Source: Martelella lutilitoris (GTDB lineage Bacteria > Pseudomonadota > Alphaproteobacteria > Rhizobiales > Rhizobiaceae). From it: a stretch of DNA of 64,000 bases. The stretch spans positions 2,689,501-2,753,500 of the forward strand of contig NZ_CP066786.1 in NCBI RefSeq assembly GCF_016598595.1. Direction: 5' to 3'. Shown here piece after piece: positions 48,415-57,017 of this stretch. The notes under the pieces are model-generated. The model was not told where the DNA came from and ran no database searches. It was given only the letters and a program-made list of their open reading frames with translations. Position 1 is the stretch's first letter; each line of letters starts with the position of its first letter. The position numbers and the translations under genes are program-made.

Positions 48415-48837
48415 TCATGCATTTTCCCGCACTCCCGCCGCAACGACGACGGAATAGGCAAGCCGTTCCACCGAGGCGATGAACTCGTCGAAGGCGCGGT
48501 CGTCCCGGCGGTCCTCGATCACCCGACAGGAATAGGCAACCGTCGTCCGGTCCCGGCCGAAAGCCGCCCCGATCTCGCTCAGCGACAATTGCAGCGTGAC
48601 GTGGCAGACATACATGGCGATCTGCCGGAAATGGGAGACCGACCGGCGACGGTCAGCCTTGAGCGAGACGCGATCGCCGGCGACCTGCGCCATCTCCCTG
48701 GTGATCAGGAGAACAATGCGGCACGCGGTGCGAATATCCGCCATCTGGCCGGCGCGTTCGAATGACCACGCCCCGGCGACCTGGTGGACAAAGGCCTGCT
48801 GGAAGGGCGCTGTGGATTCTGCTTTGTACTCGTTCAT
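48415..48837 (-). CDS. DnaA domain-IV-like DNA-binding protein, GafY-like
   Basis: A 140-residue protein whose C half is a DnaA_C helix-turn-helix: SVSHFRQIAMYVCHVTL then LSLSEIGAAFGRDRTTVAYS (residues ~84-104), matching the DnaA box-binding signature. It has no AAA+ domain, so it is not a replication initiator. Together with the DUF6456 gene it mirrors GafA (one protein in Rhodobacter) and GafY/GafZ (two in Caulobacter), the direct activators of GTA transcription. The start has GGGAG seven bases upstream. Confidence 0.78.
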   Translation of the reverse strand: MNEYKAESTAPFQQAFVHQVAGAWSFERAGQMADIRTACRIVLLITREMAQVAGDRVSLKADRRRSVSHFRQIAMYVCHVTLQLSLSEIGAAFGRDRTTVAYSCRVIEDRRDDRAFDEFIASVERLAYSVVVAAGVRENA

Positions 48838-48856
48838 GTCATCTCCCGGCTAAAAT

Positions 48857-48870
48857 AGGATTATATTCTT
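48857..48870. promoter_or_regulatory. Imperfect AGGA-N6-TCTT dyad at the gafY-like promoter
   Basis: AGGATTATATTCTT differs by one arm base from the AGGA-N6-TCCT element and overlaps the TATAAT hexamer, a position where binding would block transcription. Confidence 0.4.
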
Positions 48871-48953
48871 GCACCTGTCGGCACGACGGGGACGGAAGGC
48901 GGGTTTCTGTGCAGTCGCCCATCTGTTTTTATTGCTGAATTTTGGTCAATCTT

Positions 48954-48967
48954 AGGACTTTTTTCCT
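48954..48967. promoter_or_regulatory. AGGA-N6-TCCT dyad upstream of the gafY-like gene
   Basis: AGGACTTTTTTCCT, followed by ACTTTGATC. The GTA promoter dyad is AGGATTATTTTCCT followed by ATTTTGTGATC, so both arms and part of the flank are shared. On the minus strand it is 4 bp upstream of TTGACC. Confidence 0.5.
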
Positions 48968-49066
48968 ACTTTGATCAACCGGGTCCTTTTACGGGAGCGA
49001 ATATGAATATACCCTTAATGCGTGTATGTCGGATATCCCGGCGCAGGAAGCTGACAGCGCTTGCAT

Positions 49067-49099
49067 AAAAAAATGCCAGCGCGCATTCGCGGCTGGCAT
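49067..49099 (-). terminator. Intrinsic terminator of mucR
   Basis: On the minus strand, an ~11-bp stem (ATGCCAGC(C)GCG with CGCGCTGGCAT, one bulge, loop AATG) followed by TTTTTTT. It lies 61 bp past the mucR stop and separates it from the gafY-like gene. Confidence 0.88.
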
Positions 49100-49160
49100 C
49101 AAGATATAAATCTCCTGCGGGACCCGGAGCGCTTGCGGGACTCCGACCCGGAGCGGCGGC

Positions 49161-49583
49161 TCAGCGCTTGCGGCGCTGGCCGAGCCCCATCTCCTTTGCA
49201 AGCCGCGAGCGAGCCTCGGCATAGGAGGGCGCGACCATCGGATAGTCGACCGGCAGGTCCCATTTCTCGCGATAGGCGTCGGGCGTCAGGTCGTGATGGG
49301 TCATCAGGTGGCGCTTCAGCGATTTGAAGGTTCCGCCGCATTCGAGGCAGACAAGATGATCGCCGCTGATCGACTTGCGCACGGAAACCGCCGGCTTCTG
49401 CTTTTCGGCAGCCGGGACGCTTTCCTGCGGACGGGCCGTATTGCTCAGCGCGGCGTGCACTTCGCGGATCAGACCCGGCAGATCCGTGGTCTGGACCACA
49501 TGATTGCTGACATAGGCCGCGACAATATCGGCCGTCAGTTCAACGAGGTTCTGGGTATCCTGTTCGACCGCAGCTTCCGTCAT
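49161..49583 (-). CDS. mucR: Ros/MucR family zinc-finger regulator
   Basis: A 140-residue global regulator. N-terminal oligomerisation part ([20 protein letters not shown]), then the Ros/MucR zinc finger: C79 and C82 in [15 protein letters not shown]92 and H96/H97 in [12 protein letters not shown], followed by [19 protein letters not shown]. MucR proteins bind AT-rich DNA and act like nucleoid repressors, including on their own gene; the AT-rich stretch upstream fits this. In rhizobia they control exopolysaccharide, motility and cell-cycle genes. Confidence 0.95.
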   Translation of the reverse strand: MTEAAVEQDTQNLVELTADIVAAYVSNHVVQTTDLPGLIREVHAALSNTARPQESVPAAEKQKPAVSVRKSISGDHLVCLECGGTFKSLKRHLMTHHDLTPDAYREKWDLPVDYPMVAPSYAEARSRLAKEMGLGQRRKR

Positions 49584-49959
49584 TCTTCACTCCTATTCTT
49601 TTCTGTTCGTCTTCGACCCCACCGCCAACGTTCCCGCCAGGAGCCGAAACGACGACAATGTCCGGACAGACATTCCGAACCGTCGGCGATTGCTTCGAAG
49701 CGTGGGGTACGTTTAGCTTCGGGAGAACGGCCGTCTACCGAACAAGGCCGCGCCCGCATCGACGTAGAGACAGTTTTGTTTTCTATTCCAGCAAGAGCTT
49801 TCTGTTCATGCTCACGGCAGCAAATACCACTCTACACAGAAAAGTAAAGTTACATTGTTTAAAAAATAATGCCGATTATGAAAAGTTATAGGAACTTTGA
49901 TTGAGTCCCGCGCACTTTTTCTTATACTTGGCGAGCAGCCAGGCAAGATTACCGCGCAA
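49584..49959. other. AT-rich region upstream of mucR, 376 bp
   Basis: The promoter side of mucR and the 3' side of the antiporter operon. From ~49800 to ~49920 the sequence is much richer in A/T than the flanks (runs such as TTTAAAAAATAATG). This is a plausible MucR or other nucleoid-protein binding region. A 77-codon plus-strand frame here lacks a good ribosome site and is not called. Confidence 0.45.
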
Positions 49960-50298
49960 CTAAACCTCTTCACTACTCTGGAGCTCATCCTGCACGGTTT
50001 TTTCATGCAGCGGATAGCCCACCTCATGCGCGGCGCGGGCGAGGAGATGCGCGGAAATCGGCGCCGTCAGCACGAAAAAGGCGATGCCGGCGAAGGCCCG
50101 CACGAAAGTCGCGATCTCGGCGGAATGAAAACCGATGGCCAGAAAGATCAGTCCCGAGCCGACCGTGCCCGCCTTCGAGGCCGCATGCATGCGCGTGTAG
50201 AGGTCGGGTAGACGCAGAACGCCGATGGCCGCCGTCAGCGTGAACAGCGCGCCGGCCAGCATCAGGAACGAGACGAACAGGGCGACAACATAGTCCAT
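49960..50298 (-). CDS. mnhG: Na+/H+ antiporter subunit G (Mrp/Mnh/Pha type)
   Basis: A 112-residue membrane protein with three TM helices; [25 protein letters not shown] is cut here to [18 protein letters not shown], the family signature. Last gene of the seven-subunit Mrp antiporter operon, which exchanges cytoplasmic Na+ or K+ for protons. The gap to subunit F is five bases. Confidence 0.93.
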   Translation of the reverse strand: MDYVVALFVSFLMLAGALFTLTAAIGVLRLPDLYTRMHAASKAGTVGSGLIFLAIGFHSAEIATFVRAFAGIAFFVLTAPISAHLLARAAHEVGYPLHEKTVQDELQSSEEV

Positions 50299-50303
50299 AC
50301 GGC

Positions 50304-50693
50304 TTATTCCTTCTTCGTTTCGTCGGCGGAGACAACCGGAACGTCCTCCCCGCTGCTTCCCGAATCATAGGCCATCGGGTGCGGCTTGACCTGAAACCCG
50401 GTTTCGGTCTCGTCGCGCATGGCGCTCGAGCGGATGAAGCGGGCAAAGGCCACGGTTGCCAGGAAACCCACGAGGCCGAGGGCAATGGCGATATCGATGT
50501 AGAGCGTGAAACCGGAACGAATGGCTATGACGACGATAAAGCCAATGGCGACCGCCACCAGCATGTCGAGCGACAGAACGCGGTCCGGCAGGGTCGGCCC
50601 CCTCACCACCCTCACGGCGGTCAGGATAAGCGCCAGCGAGAGGATGCCGATCGAGATGTCGGCGGCGGCTGAAACGATCATATCAGGCGTCAT
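50304..50693 (-). CDS. mnhF: Na+/H+ antiporter subunit F (Mrp/Mnh/Pha type)
   Basis: A 129-residue protein with three TM helices. [20 protein letters not shown] is the MrpF signature. A ~45-residue charged C-terminal tail ([20 protein letters not shown]) extends beyond the usual end of the family. The start codon overlaps the end of subunit E. Confidence 0.93.
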   Translation of the reverse strand: MTPDMIVSAAADISIGILSLALILTAVRVVRGPTLPDRVLSLDMLVAVAIGFIVVIAIRSGFTLYIDIAIALGLVGFLATVAFARFIRSSAMRDETETGFQVKPHPMAYDSGSSGEDVPVVSADETKKE

Positions 50694-51169
50694 CAGGCGA
50701 AGGCCTCCCTGATCTTCTTCTCGAAACCGTTGGCGATGTCGCGGCGAATGCCGTCCGGATCGGAACAGTCGATGGCATGGATGAAGAGATATTTTTTGTC
50801 GTCGGAAACATCGACGGTCAGCGTGCCGGGCGTCAGCGTGATCATGTTGGCGAGAAGCACGATCTCGAAATCCTTCTCGAGCGAGAGTTCGAAGCGCAGG
50901 ATGCCCGGCTTCACCTCCATGCGCGGCGAGCAGACGAGTCTTGCGACCGACCAGGCCGACTTCATCAGGTCATATAGGAACACCAGGAACAGCGCGGTGA
51001 CGCGCCTTGCCCGCGAGAAATAGCCCGTTCCGCCGAGTTGGTGGCGCACGAGGCCGACGGAGATGGCGCCGATGACAAAACCGAAGACGAGGTTGTGCAG
51101 CGAGGCGCTGCCGGTGACGGCAACCCAGACAATGGCCAGAACAAGGTTCAAGAGCAGCATGGATGACAT
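50693..51169 (-). CDS. mnhE: Na+/H+ antiporter subunit E (Mrp/Mnh/Pha type)
   Basis: A 158-residue protein with two or three N-terminal TM helices and a cytoplasmic C-terminal domain. [20 protein letters not shown] is the MrpE hallmark, followed by FIHAIDC. It starts one base after the subunit D stop. Confidence 0.94.
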   Translation of the reverse strand: MSSMLLLNLVLAIVWVAVTGSASLHNLVFGFVIGAISVGLVRHQLGGTGYFSRARRVTALFLVFLYDLMKSAWSVARLVCSPRMEVKPGILRFELSLEKDFEIVLLANMITLTPGTLTVDVSDDKKYLFIHAIDCSDPDGIRRDIANGFEKKIREAFA

Positions 51170-52726
51170 CTAGGACGCTCCCCCGGGAAAGACCGACATG
51201 AAATAGGCCTCGGGCGCAAGAAGCCCCTCGATGGCGCGCGTGGCGATCGCAAGCAGCGGCTCGGGATAGACGCCGAAGGCCACGACGAGGGCCATCAGCC
51301 CCACCACCGGCAGGCTTTCCGACAGCGTCAAGCGGACCCTGGCTGCGGGCGCCGCGGCGGCGGGCCGCCAATAGGCCAGAAGAAAGACACGCCCCAGCGC
51401 GATCGTGGTGCAGAAGCCGGCGAAAAGAATGGCGAAGGCCAGCCACCACTGTCCGTCACCGAGCGTCGCCCGGACCAGCAGCGCCTTCGGCCAGAAGCCG
51501 GAGAACGGCGGCAGGCCCGCGGCGGCGAAAAAGGCGGCAAGGCTTAAGCCCGCAAAGGCCGGATTGCTGCGGTAAAGCCCGCCGATCGCGTTCAGCGAAA
51601 ATCCGCCCGCAAGCTTTCCGGCAAGACCGACGATGAAATAGAGCGCCGTCATCAGGATCATCGAGTGAAGCGCATAGACAAGCGCGCCCTCCAGGCCCGA
51701 AATCCCGCCGACGGCCACGCCGGCAAAGATATTGCCGATGCCGACGATCACCACATAGCCGACCGTGCGGCGGATATCATGCTGGGCGATCGCGCCGAGA
51801 CCGGCAAGCACCATGGTGAGAAAGGCGCTGATCGAGACGAGCGCGCCAAGGCTTTCAAGGTCGGCCGGCAGGATCATCACCATCACTCGCAGGAGGGCAT
51901 AGACGCCGACCTTGGTCAAAAGCCCGCCGAAAAGGCCGGAGACCACCGTGCGCGGCGTGTGATAGGAAGCGGGCAGCCAGAAATTGACCGGGAACGCCGC
52001 CGCCTTCATGCCGAAGGCCACAACGAAAAGCGCGCCGATCGTCGCCGTCGGCAGCATCGGCGCAGCCCGCGCCCGCATGGCGATATCGGCCATATTGAGC
52101 GTGCCGAACACGGCGTAGGTATAGGCGACCGCGATCAGGAACAGCGTCGTGCCGATCAGGTTCAGAACCGCATATTTCATCGCCCCGTCAAGCTGTTCGT
52201 GGGACGACCCCAGAATCAGCAGGCCGAAGGAGGAGATCAGCAGGACCTCGAACCAGACATAGAGGTTGAAGATGTCCCCGGTCAGGAACGCGCCGGAGAC
52301 GCCGGCCATCAGCAGCAGAAGAAAGGGATAAAAGCCGTAGCGCCTGCCGCTCGCGCGAATATCGCCGAGCGCGAAGATCGCGCCGGCAAGCCCGGCAATG
52401 CCTGCGGCAAGGGCAAAAAGGGCGCCCAGAAGGTCGGCGGAAAAGGCAATGCCGAACGGCGGCAGCCAGCGGCCGGCGACCATGGTGATCGGTCCCTGGG
52501 TCGAGACGGCGTAGACCAGAAGGCAGTCCACGACCACCAGAAGGACAAGGGCGGGAATGGCGATGATCGGATGCCAGACGGTGTGCTTGCGGATCAGCAT
52601 CAGCAAGGCGCCGACCGTAATGCAGATGGCGACCGGCAGAATGACGAGCCAGTCCGTCAGCGTTGACGGTTCCATGGTCAGCGCCAGCGACAGGTCGACG
52701 GAATGGGCGGAGGACGAAGCGGCCAT
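51170..52726 (-). CDS. mnhD: Na+/H+ antiporter subunit D (Mrp/Mnh/Pha type)
   Basis: A 518-residue NuoN/NuoM-like antiporter core subunit with ~14 TM helices. The proton-channel region GALFVVAFGMKAAAFPVNFW contains the key Lys, and LPASYHTPRTVVSGLFGGLL follows. Two starts are possible; MAASSSAH is taken as it follows the subunit C stop by 22 bp, while MEPSTLTD 17 codons later is the alternative. Confidence 0.93.
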   Translation of the reverse strand: MAASSSAHSVDLSLALTMEPSTLTDWLVILPVAICITVGALLMLIRKHTVWHPIIAIPALVLLVVVDCLLVYAVSTQGPITMVAGRWLPPFGIAFSADLLGALFALAAGIAGLAGAIFALGDIRASGRRYGFYPFLLLLMAGVSGAFLTGDIFNLYVWFEVLLISSFGLLILGSSHEQLDGAMKYAVLNLIGTTLFLIAVAYTYAVFGTLNMADIAMRARAAPMLPTATIGALFVVAFGMKAAAFPVNFWLPASYHTPRTVVSGLFGGLLTKVGVYALLRVMVMILPADLESLGALVSISAFLTMVLAGLGAIAQHDIRRTVGYVVIVGIGNIFAGVAVGGISGLEGALVYALHSMILMTALYFIVGLAGKLAGGFSLNAIGGLYRSNPAFAGLSLAAFFAAAGLPPFSGFWPKALLVRATLGDGQWWLAFAILFAGFCTTIALGRVFLLAYWRPAAAAPAARVRLTLSESLPVVGLMALVVAFGVYPEPLLAIATRAIEGLLAPEAYFMSVFPGGAS

Positions 52727-52748
52727 GAGGGTGTTTTCTGGTCCTTGT

Positions 52749-53126
52749 TCAGTAGCCGAGCGGCGGCATGGGCTGGTCCTTGGGTTCGGCGGCCCGCATG
52801 TCGTCGGTGTCATCGGTGTTGAGGTCCTGATACGCGCGGTAGGTGAGGACCAGCAGGAAGGCGAAGAACGAAAAGGAGATCACGATCGCCGTCAGGATCA
52901 GCGCCTGGGGAAGCGGATTGGCCGTGCCGGCAGGCAGCGTCTCCATGGTCTTCGGAATGATCGGCGGCACCAGGCCGGAGATCCGTCCGGCGGTGAAGAT
53001 CAGAAGGTTGACCGCATTGCCGAGAATGGCGATGCCGAGCATGATCCGGACGCTGTGGCGCGACAGCATCAGATAGATCGCGGCGGCGAAGAACAGTCCG
53101 ACAAGACAGGAAAGCACGAATTCCAT
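52749..53126 (-). CDS. mnhC: Na+/H+ antiporter subunit C (Mrp/Mnh/Pha type)
   Basis: A 125-residue NuoK-like protein with three TM helices; LGIAILGNAVNLLIFTAGRI and ADPLPQALILTAIVI-type sequence (here NPLPQALILTAIVISFSFFA) identify MrpC. The C-terminal ~25 residues are polar. Overlaps subunit B by one base. Confidence 0.94.
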   Translation of the reverse strand: MEFVLSCLVGLFFAAAIYLMLSRHSVRIMLGIAILGNAVNLLIFTAGRISGLVPPIIPKTMETLPAGTANPLPQALILTAIVISFSFFAFLLVLTYRAYQDLNTDDTDDMRAAEPKDQPMPPLGY

Positions 53127-53545
53127 CAGGCGTGGTCCTTTTCTTCAAGCGCCAGGAAGATCGAGGAAATCGATCCGAAAACCACCAGATAGACGCCGAT
53201 ATCGAAAGTCGTGACCGTGGAGATCGGCACCTCGACGCCGAAGATCACCGGATAGATCCAGTGCGCCGTCATGAACGGCACCTGGGCGAAGATCGAGATG
53301 AAGCCCGACAGCGTCGAGAGCAGCAATCCCGCGCCGGCAATCGACATCGGATGGAAATGGATCGCCCGGCGCACCGCCGAGACCCCCGAGGCGATGCCGA
53401 AGATCGCGATCGCGGAGGCAGCGATCAGCCCGCCGATGAAGCCGCCGCCTGGCGCGTTGTGGCCGCGCAGAAGAACGAAGATCGAAAACAGCATCATCAG
53501 CGCCGAGAGGAACGGCGCGGCGGTGCGAAAGATCAGCGTGTTCAT
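53126..53545 (-). CDS. mnhB: Na+/H+ antiporter subunit B (Mrp/Mnh/Pha type)
   Basis: A 139-residue protein with four TM helices; [20 protein letters not shown] is the MrpB signature. The ATG ([12 protein letters not shown]) overlaps the subunit A stop by four bases; the open frame upstream is a shadow of subunit A. Confidence 0.94.
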   Translation of the reverse strand: MNTLIFRTAAPFLSALMMLFSIFVLLRGHNAPGGGFIGGLIAASAIAIFGIASGVSAVRRAIHFHPMSIAGAGLLLSTLSGFISIFAQVPFMTAHWIYPVIFGVEVPISTVTTFDIGVYLVVFGSISSIFLALEEKDHA

Positions 53546-55902
53546 TGTGCCTTCTCCTGTTTGGCGACGGGGGTGGCCTTTGCCCGGTCGGACCGCACGC
53601 GGATCAGCGCCAGAATGGCAAGACCGGTGATCATCACCACGGCGATCTCGCCCAGCGTATCCGTTCCGCGGAAGTCGACGATGATGACGTTGACGACGTT
53701 CTGGCCGTGGGCGATCACCTTCGAATAGGCATTGAAGAATGCCGTCAGGCTGTCGTTGAACGGCACCTGGGTGACGCGCATCAAAAGCAGGGCGAAACCG
53801 AGCCCGCAAAGGCATGCCACCGCGCCGTCAAAGACCTTCTGTCCGAGCGCGCGATGATCCGAGGGCGCAAGGTTGAGCCGCGTCATCACCAGGGTCAGGA
53901 TCACGACCGATAGCGTTTCGACCATGAACTGGGTGAAGGAGAGGTCCGGCGCGCCGAGCAGCAGGAACAGCACCGCGACGGAAAAGCCCTGTATGCCGAG
54001 CGTGACGATCGCCGTCAGCCTGTTGTGGGCATTGATCACCGCGAGCAGGCCGACGACGGCAAGGGCGATGATGACCCAGTGGCCGAGCAGGAAACCCTCC
54101 GGCAGGCCGGGCCATTGCGGCAGTTCGCCGAAGGAAACCAGCGACACCAGCAGCACCGCCGCGATGATGCAGAAGGTCGCGGTGATATAGAATTCAAGCC
54201 GCCCGGGCTGCACCGTCTGCGTGACCTTGAAGGACAGACGCACAATACCGCGCATAAAACTGTCGAACCAGGCATCCGGCCCGGGACCGAGCCGGGCAAA
54301 CATGCCGGCCATCGCCGCCCGCGCTTCGGAAAGACGCCAGTAGACGACAAGCGCGATGATCACCGTCAGAACAGAAAGCGCAAGCGGAACGCCGATATGC
54401 GGGATCAGCGAAAGGTGAATCTCGACCTCTTCGCCGGCAACGGCCGAGGCCATCGGGCCGGAGAAATGGCTGTTGAAGAAATGGGCGAAGACGGCCGCGA
54501 GAAAAGCCGTGGCGCCAAGAACGATCGGCCCGAGCCACATCAGCATCGGCCCTTCATGCGCATGTTTTGGCGTCTCGGTCTTTTCGCCGATAAAGGGCTT
54601 CAGCCCGACGCCGAAGCCGACGGCGAACATCAGCGCATTGCCGAGGATCGCGATCAACAGGAAGACCGTCGCATAAAGGCTGCCGGCGGCCAGCGCCTCG
54701 TAGATCCCCTCCTTGGCCAGAAAGCCGACGAAGGGCGGCAGGCCGCCCATGGAGATCGCGCCGGCAAGACCGGCGGCAAAGGTGATCGGCATCGCCTTCG
54801 CCAGACCGCCGAGTTTCGTCAGGTCGCGGGTTCCGGTCTCGTGGTCGATCAGGCCCGCGACCATGAACAACCCGCCCTTGAACAGCGAATGGGCGATCAG
54901 ATAGAGCACCGCGCCTTCCGCGGCGTGCGGAATGTCCATGCCCGTCATCATCACCATCAGGCCGAGCGAGGAGACCGTCGTATAGGCCAGCATCAGCTTC
55001 AGGTCGGTCTGGCGGATGGCGAGCAGCGTGCCGACGATCAGCGTCGCCGCGCCGAAGACCGGCAGAACGATGGTCCAGAGCGCGGTATCGCCCATCACCG
55101 GGTTCAGCCGCATCAGAAGATAGACGCCGGCCTTCACCATGGTGGCCGAATGCAGATAGGCGGAAACCGGCGTCGGCGCCTCCATCGCGTTCGGCAGCCA
55201 GAAATGGAACGGAAATTGCGCCGACTTCGTGAACGCCCCGCCGAGCACGAGAATGAAGGCTGCGAGATAGAGCGGGCTGTCACGCAGCACATTGCCGGTC
55301 GCAAACAGCGCCGAAAGCGAGGAAGCGCCGGTGATGTGCTGGATCAGCAGCACGCCGGCCAGCAGCAGGAGACCGCCGCCGCCGGTCACCACCAGCGCCT
55401 GGATCGCGGCGCGGCGCGAGGCTTCCTTCTCATTGTCGAAGCCGATCAGCAGGAAGGAGGTGATCGAGGTCAGCTCCCAGAAGACGAACAGCATCAAGAG
55501 GCCGTCGGAAATCACCACGCCCAGCATCGACCCCATGAACAGGAACATGAAGGACACGAACCGCGCCTGCTGGGCATGGCCCTTCATGTAACCGCCGGCG
55601 TAGAGAATGATCATCGTGCCGATGCCGGTGATCAGGATCGCGAAGGTCAGCGACAGGCCGTCCAGCAGGAAGGAAAAGCGAAGCCCGAGGCTCGGCACCC
55701 AGTCATAGCCGCCGGTCAGCACCGCGCCTTCGCCGATCCTCGGCACGAGGCGGATGAACTGGATGAGCGAGAACAGCGGGACAAGGGCAAGAAGCCACGG
55801 CGCACTCGACTTGAAGATACGGTAGAGTATCGGAGAAAGAACCGCGCCCAGAAAAGGCAAGCACAAGGCCAAAAGAACAAGAGCCGTTTCACTGGCGGTC
55901 AT
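53542..55902 (-). CDS. mnhA: Na+/H+ antiporter subunit A (Mrp/Mnh/Pha type)
   Basis: A 786-residue NuoL-like core subunit with ~20 TM helices and a C-terminal MrpA-specific extension (DUF4040 and MBH regions, around [20 protein letters not shown] and [20 protein letters not shown]). [20 protein letters not shown] carries the proton-channel residues. GGAGACGCC precedes the ATG of MTASETALV, so the 66-codon upstream extension is dropped. First gene of the operon; divergent from msrB. Confidence 0.95.
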   Translation of the reverse strand: MTASETALVLLALCLPFLGAVLSPILYRIFKSSAPWLLALVPLFSLIQFIRLVPRIGEGAVLTGGYDWVPSLGLRFSFLLDGLSLTFAILITGIGTMIILYAGGYMKGHAQQARFVSFMFLFMGSMLGVVISDGLLMLFVFWELTSITSFLLIGFDNEKEASRRAAIQALVVTGGGGLLLLAGVLLIQHITGASSLSALFATGNVLRDSPLYLAAFILVLGGAFTKSAQFPFHFWLPNAMEAPTPVSAYLHSATMVKAGVYLLMRLNPVMGDTALWTIVLPVFGAATLIVGTLLAIRQTDLKLMLAYTTVSSLGLMVMMTGMDIPHAAEGAVLYLIAHSLFKGGLFMVAGLIDHETGTRDLTKLGGLAKAMPITFAAGLAGAISMGGLPPFVGFLAKEGIYEALAAGSLYATVFLLIAILGNALMFAVGFGVGLKPFIGEKTETPKHAHEGPMLMWLGPIVLGATAFLAAVFAHFFNSHFSGPMASAVAGEEVEIHLSLIPHIGVPLALSVLTVIIALVVYWRLSEARAAMAGMFARLGPGPDAWFDSFMRGIVRLSFKVTQTVQPGRLEFYITATFCIIAAVLLVSLVSFGELPQWPGLPEGFLLGHWVIIALAVVGLLAVINAHNRLTAIVTLGIQGFSVAVLFLLLGAPDLSFTQFMVETLSVVILTLVMTRLNLAPSDHRALGQKVFDGAVACLCGLGFALLLMRVTQVPFNDSLTAFFNAYSKVIAHGQNVVNVIIVDFRGTDTLGEIAVVMITGLAILALIRVRSDRAKATPVAKQEKAQ

Positions 55903-56151
55903 GGCGTCTCCAAAAAAACTGACAATATACAAGCCGGACGGGTAAATAGTACAGACAACAGACGTGTTACGACAAGAAAAGCACCGGCTCAAGAGCGATC
56001 GGCGCCTTTTCGCATCCGCGAAATGACGCACCACAGGTTTCATCACTTGCGTGACATCGAGCGGACGCAAGCCATTGCTTTTTCTCGCCCGGAAACCCAA
56101 GTAAGACGGCGGGCGATCCCATTAAACGGTAAAACAATCCGGAGCGCGACA

Positions 56152-56565
56152 TTGACCCAGAGCAATAAACAGAAAAAAACGCTGTCCGATTCACAATGGC
56201 GTGAAGAACTGACCCCGGAACAGTACCATATCCTGCGCGAGCAAGGCACCGAGCGGCCCTTCACCGGCCCGTACTGGAACAGTTTCGAATCAGGTACCTA
56301 CTATTGCGCCGGCTGTGAGACCGCGCTGTTCCGCTCGGACACCAAGTTTGACGCCGGCTGCGGCTGGCCGAGCTTTTTCGAGCCGGTCGCGCCCGGCGTC
56401 GTCACCGAATTGCGCGATGTTTCCCACGGCATGATCCGCACGGAAATCCGCTGCGCCAGTTGCGGCGGTCATCTCGGTCATGTCTTTCCCGACGGCCCTC
56501 CCCCGACCGGCCTGCGCTACTGCATGAACGGCCATGCCATGCATTTCGTCCCGGACGAAGGCTGA
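56152..56565 (+). CDS. msrB: Peptide-methionine (R)-S-oxide reductase
   Basis: A 137-residue MsrB, which reduces methionine-R-sulfoxide. Zinc ligands C52, C55, C101 and C104 (CAGC and CASCGG) and catalytic C124 in RYCMNG are present; [13 protein letters not shown] supplies C70. The start is a TTG with GGAG seven bases before it; no ATG or GTG lies suitably placed. The N terminus [20 protein letters not shown] is normal for the family. Confidence 0.92.
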   Translation: MTQSNKQKKTLSDSQWREELTPEQYHILREQGTERPFTGPYWNSFESGTYYCAGCETALFRSDTKFDAGCGWPSFFEPVAPGVVTELRDVSHGMIRTEIRCASCGGHLGHVFPDGPPPTGLRYCMNGHAMHFVPDEG

Positions 56566-57017
56566 GGGCCGCAGGTGCCGTCGGCCTTTCGGGGCCGGCG
56601 CATGTGGCCCGGCGCGCGGCGCGTCAGGAGCGCGCGTTCCCGCGAAAGAGAAAAAGAAAGCGCTAACATGAAGAGCGGCCGGCTGATTGCCGCGGGCACG
56701 AGGAATCCCGTCGCCAATCAGCCGACCGACCCCACGAGACCAGGAGATGCGGCGGACCTGAGCATCATGGGGCAACTGCCAAAGGCAGTTTCATCAATTT
56801 TGTACGCTCTGAAATAATAATCAACCGATTTTCGATGTTTTCGCCCGAAACCGGCGCTTTCATGGTTAACGGCCAAGCATTTATACAGGATTTACCGGAC
56901 GGCCGAAAACCGGGCGACTGCTTGCCGCAGCCGAAACGCGCTGCGCCGCAGCGCCGGCGGGCGCGAAACGCCAGGAAGATCAGACGGCGGATTTCTTCGC
57001 AACGGCTTTGCGCTGCT
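56566..57017. other. Intergenic region between msrB and the PleD-like gene, 452 bp
   Basis: Convergent space. It contains a stem AACTGCC-AAA-GGCAGTT at 56774-56790 followed by TCATCAATTTT, possibly the msrB terminator or part of a small RNA. A 49-codon frame starting at 56668 (MKSGRLIAAGTRNPVANQP) has a purine-rich leader but overlaps that hairpin and has no recognisable relative. Rhizobia often carry rpmG after pleD; I do not find it here. Confidence 0.4.
56774..56801 (+). terminator. Candidate terminator hairpin downstream of msrB
   Basis: Seven-bp stem AACTGCC/GGCAGTT with an AAA loop and a mixed T-rich tail ending ATTTT. About 210 bp from the msrB stop; moderate at best. Confidence 0.4.

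Larger units (their letters stand above)
48838..49066 (-). promoter_or_regulatory. AT-rich control region upstream of the gafY-like gene
   Basis: 229 bp between the mucR terminator and the gafY-like start, AT-rich mainly at 48920-49015. A TATAAT (minus strand, 48865-48860) sits 23 bp before the start codon; a TTGACC (48949-48944) lies further up. Repeats include two dyads listed separately and a TTGATCAA palindrome at 48971-48978. No coding potential seen. Confidence 0.5.

Noticed and set aside
48415..48837. Chromosomal replication initiator dnaA fragment or pseudogene
   Set aside because: The protein is complete with its own ribosome site, has a distinct N terminus, and is coupled to a DUF6456 gene; it is a stand-alone domain-IV protein, not a broken dnaA.
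49658..49891. 77-codon plus-strand frame upstream of mucR
   Set aside because: No ribosome site, no recognisable pattern, and it covers the AT-rich control region.
54025..56151. Very long plus-strand frame leading into msrB, opposite mnhA
   Set aside because: It is the complement of the antiporter subunit A gene; only the last 138 codons from the TTG with GGAG are the real MsrB.
56668..56817. 49-codon frame between msrB and the PleD-like gene
   Set aside because: Has a purine-rich leader but overlaps a terminator-like hairpin and shows no relative that I recognise; kept only as a remark in the intergenic entry.
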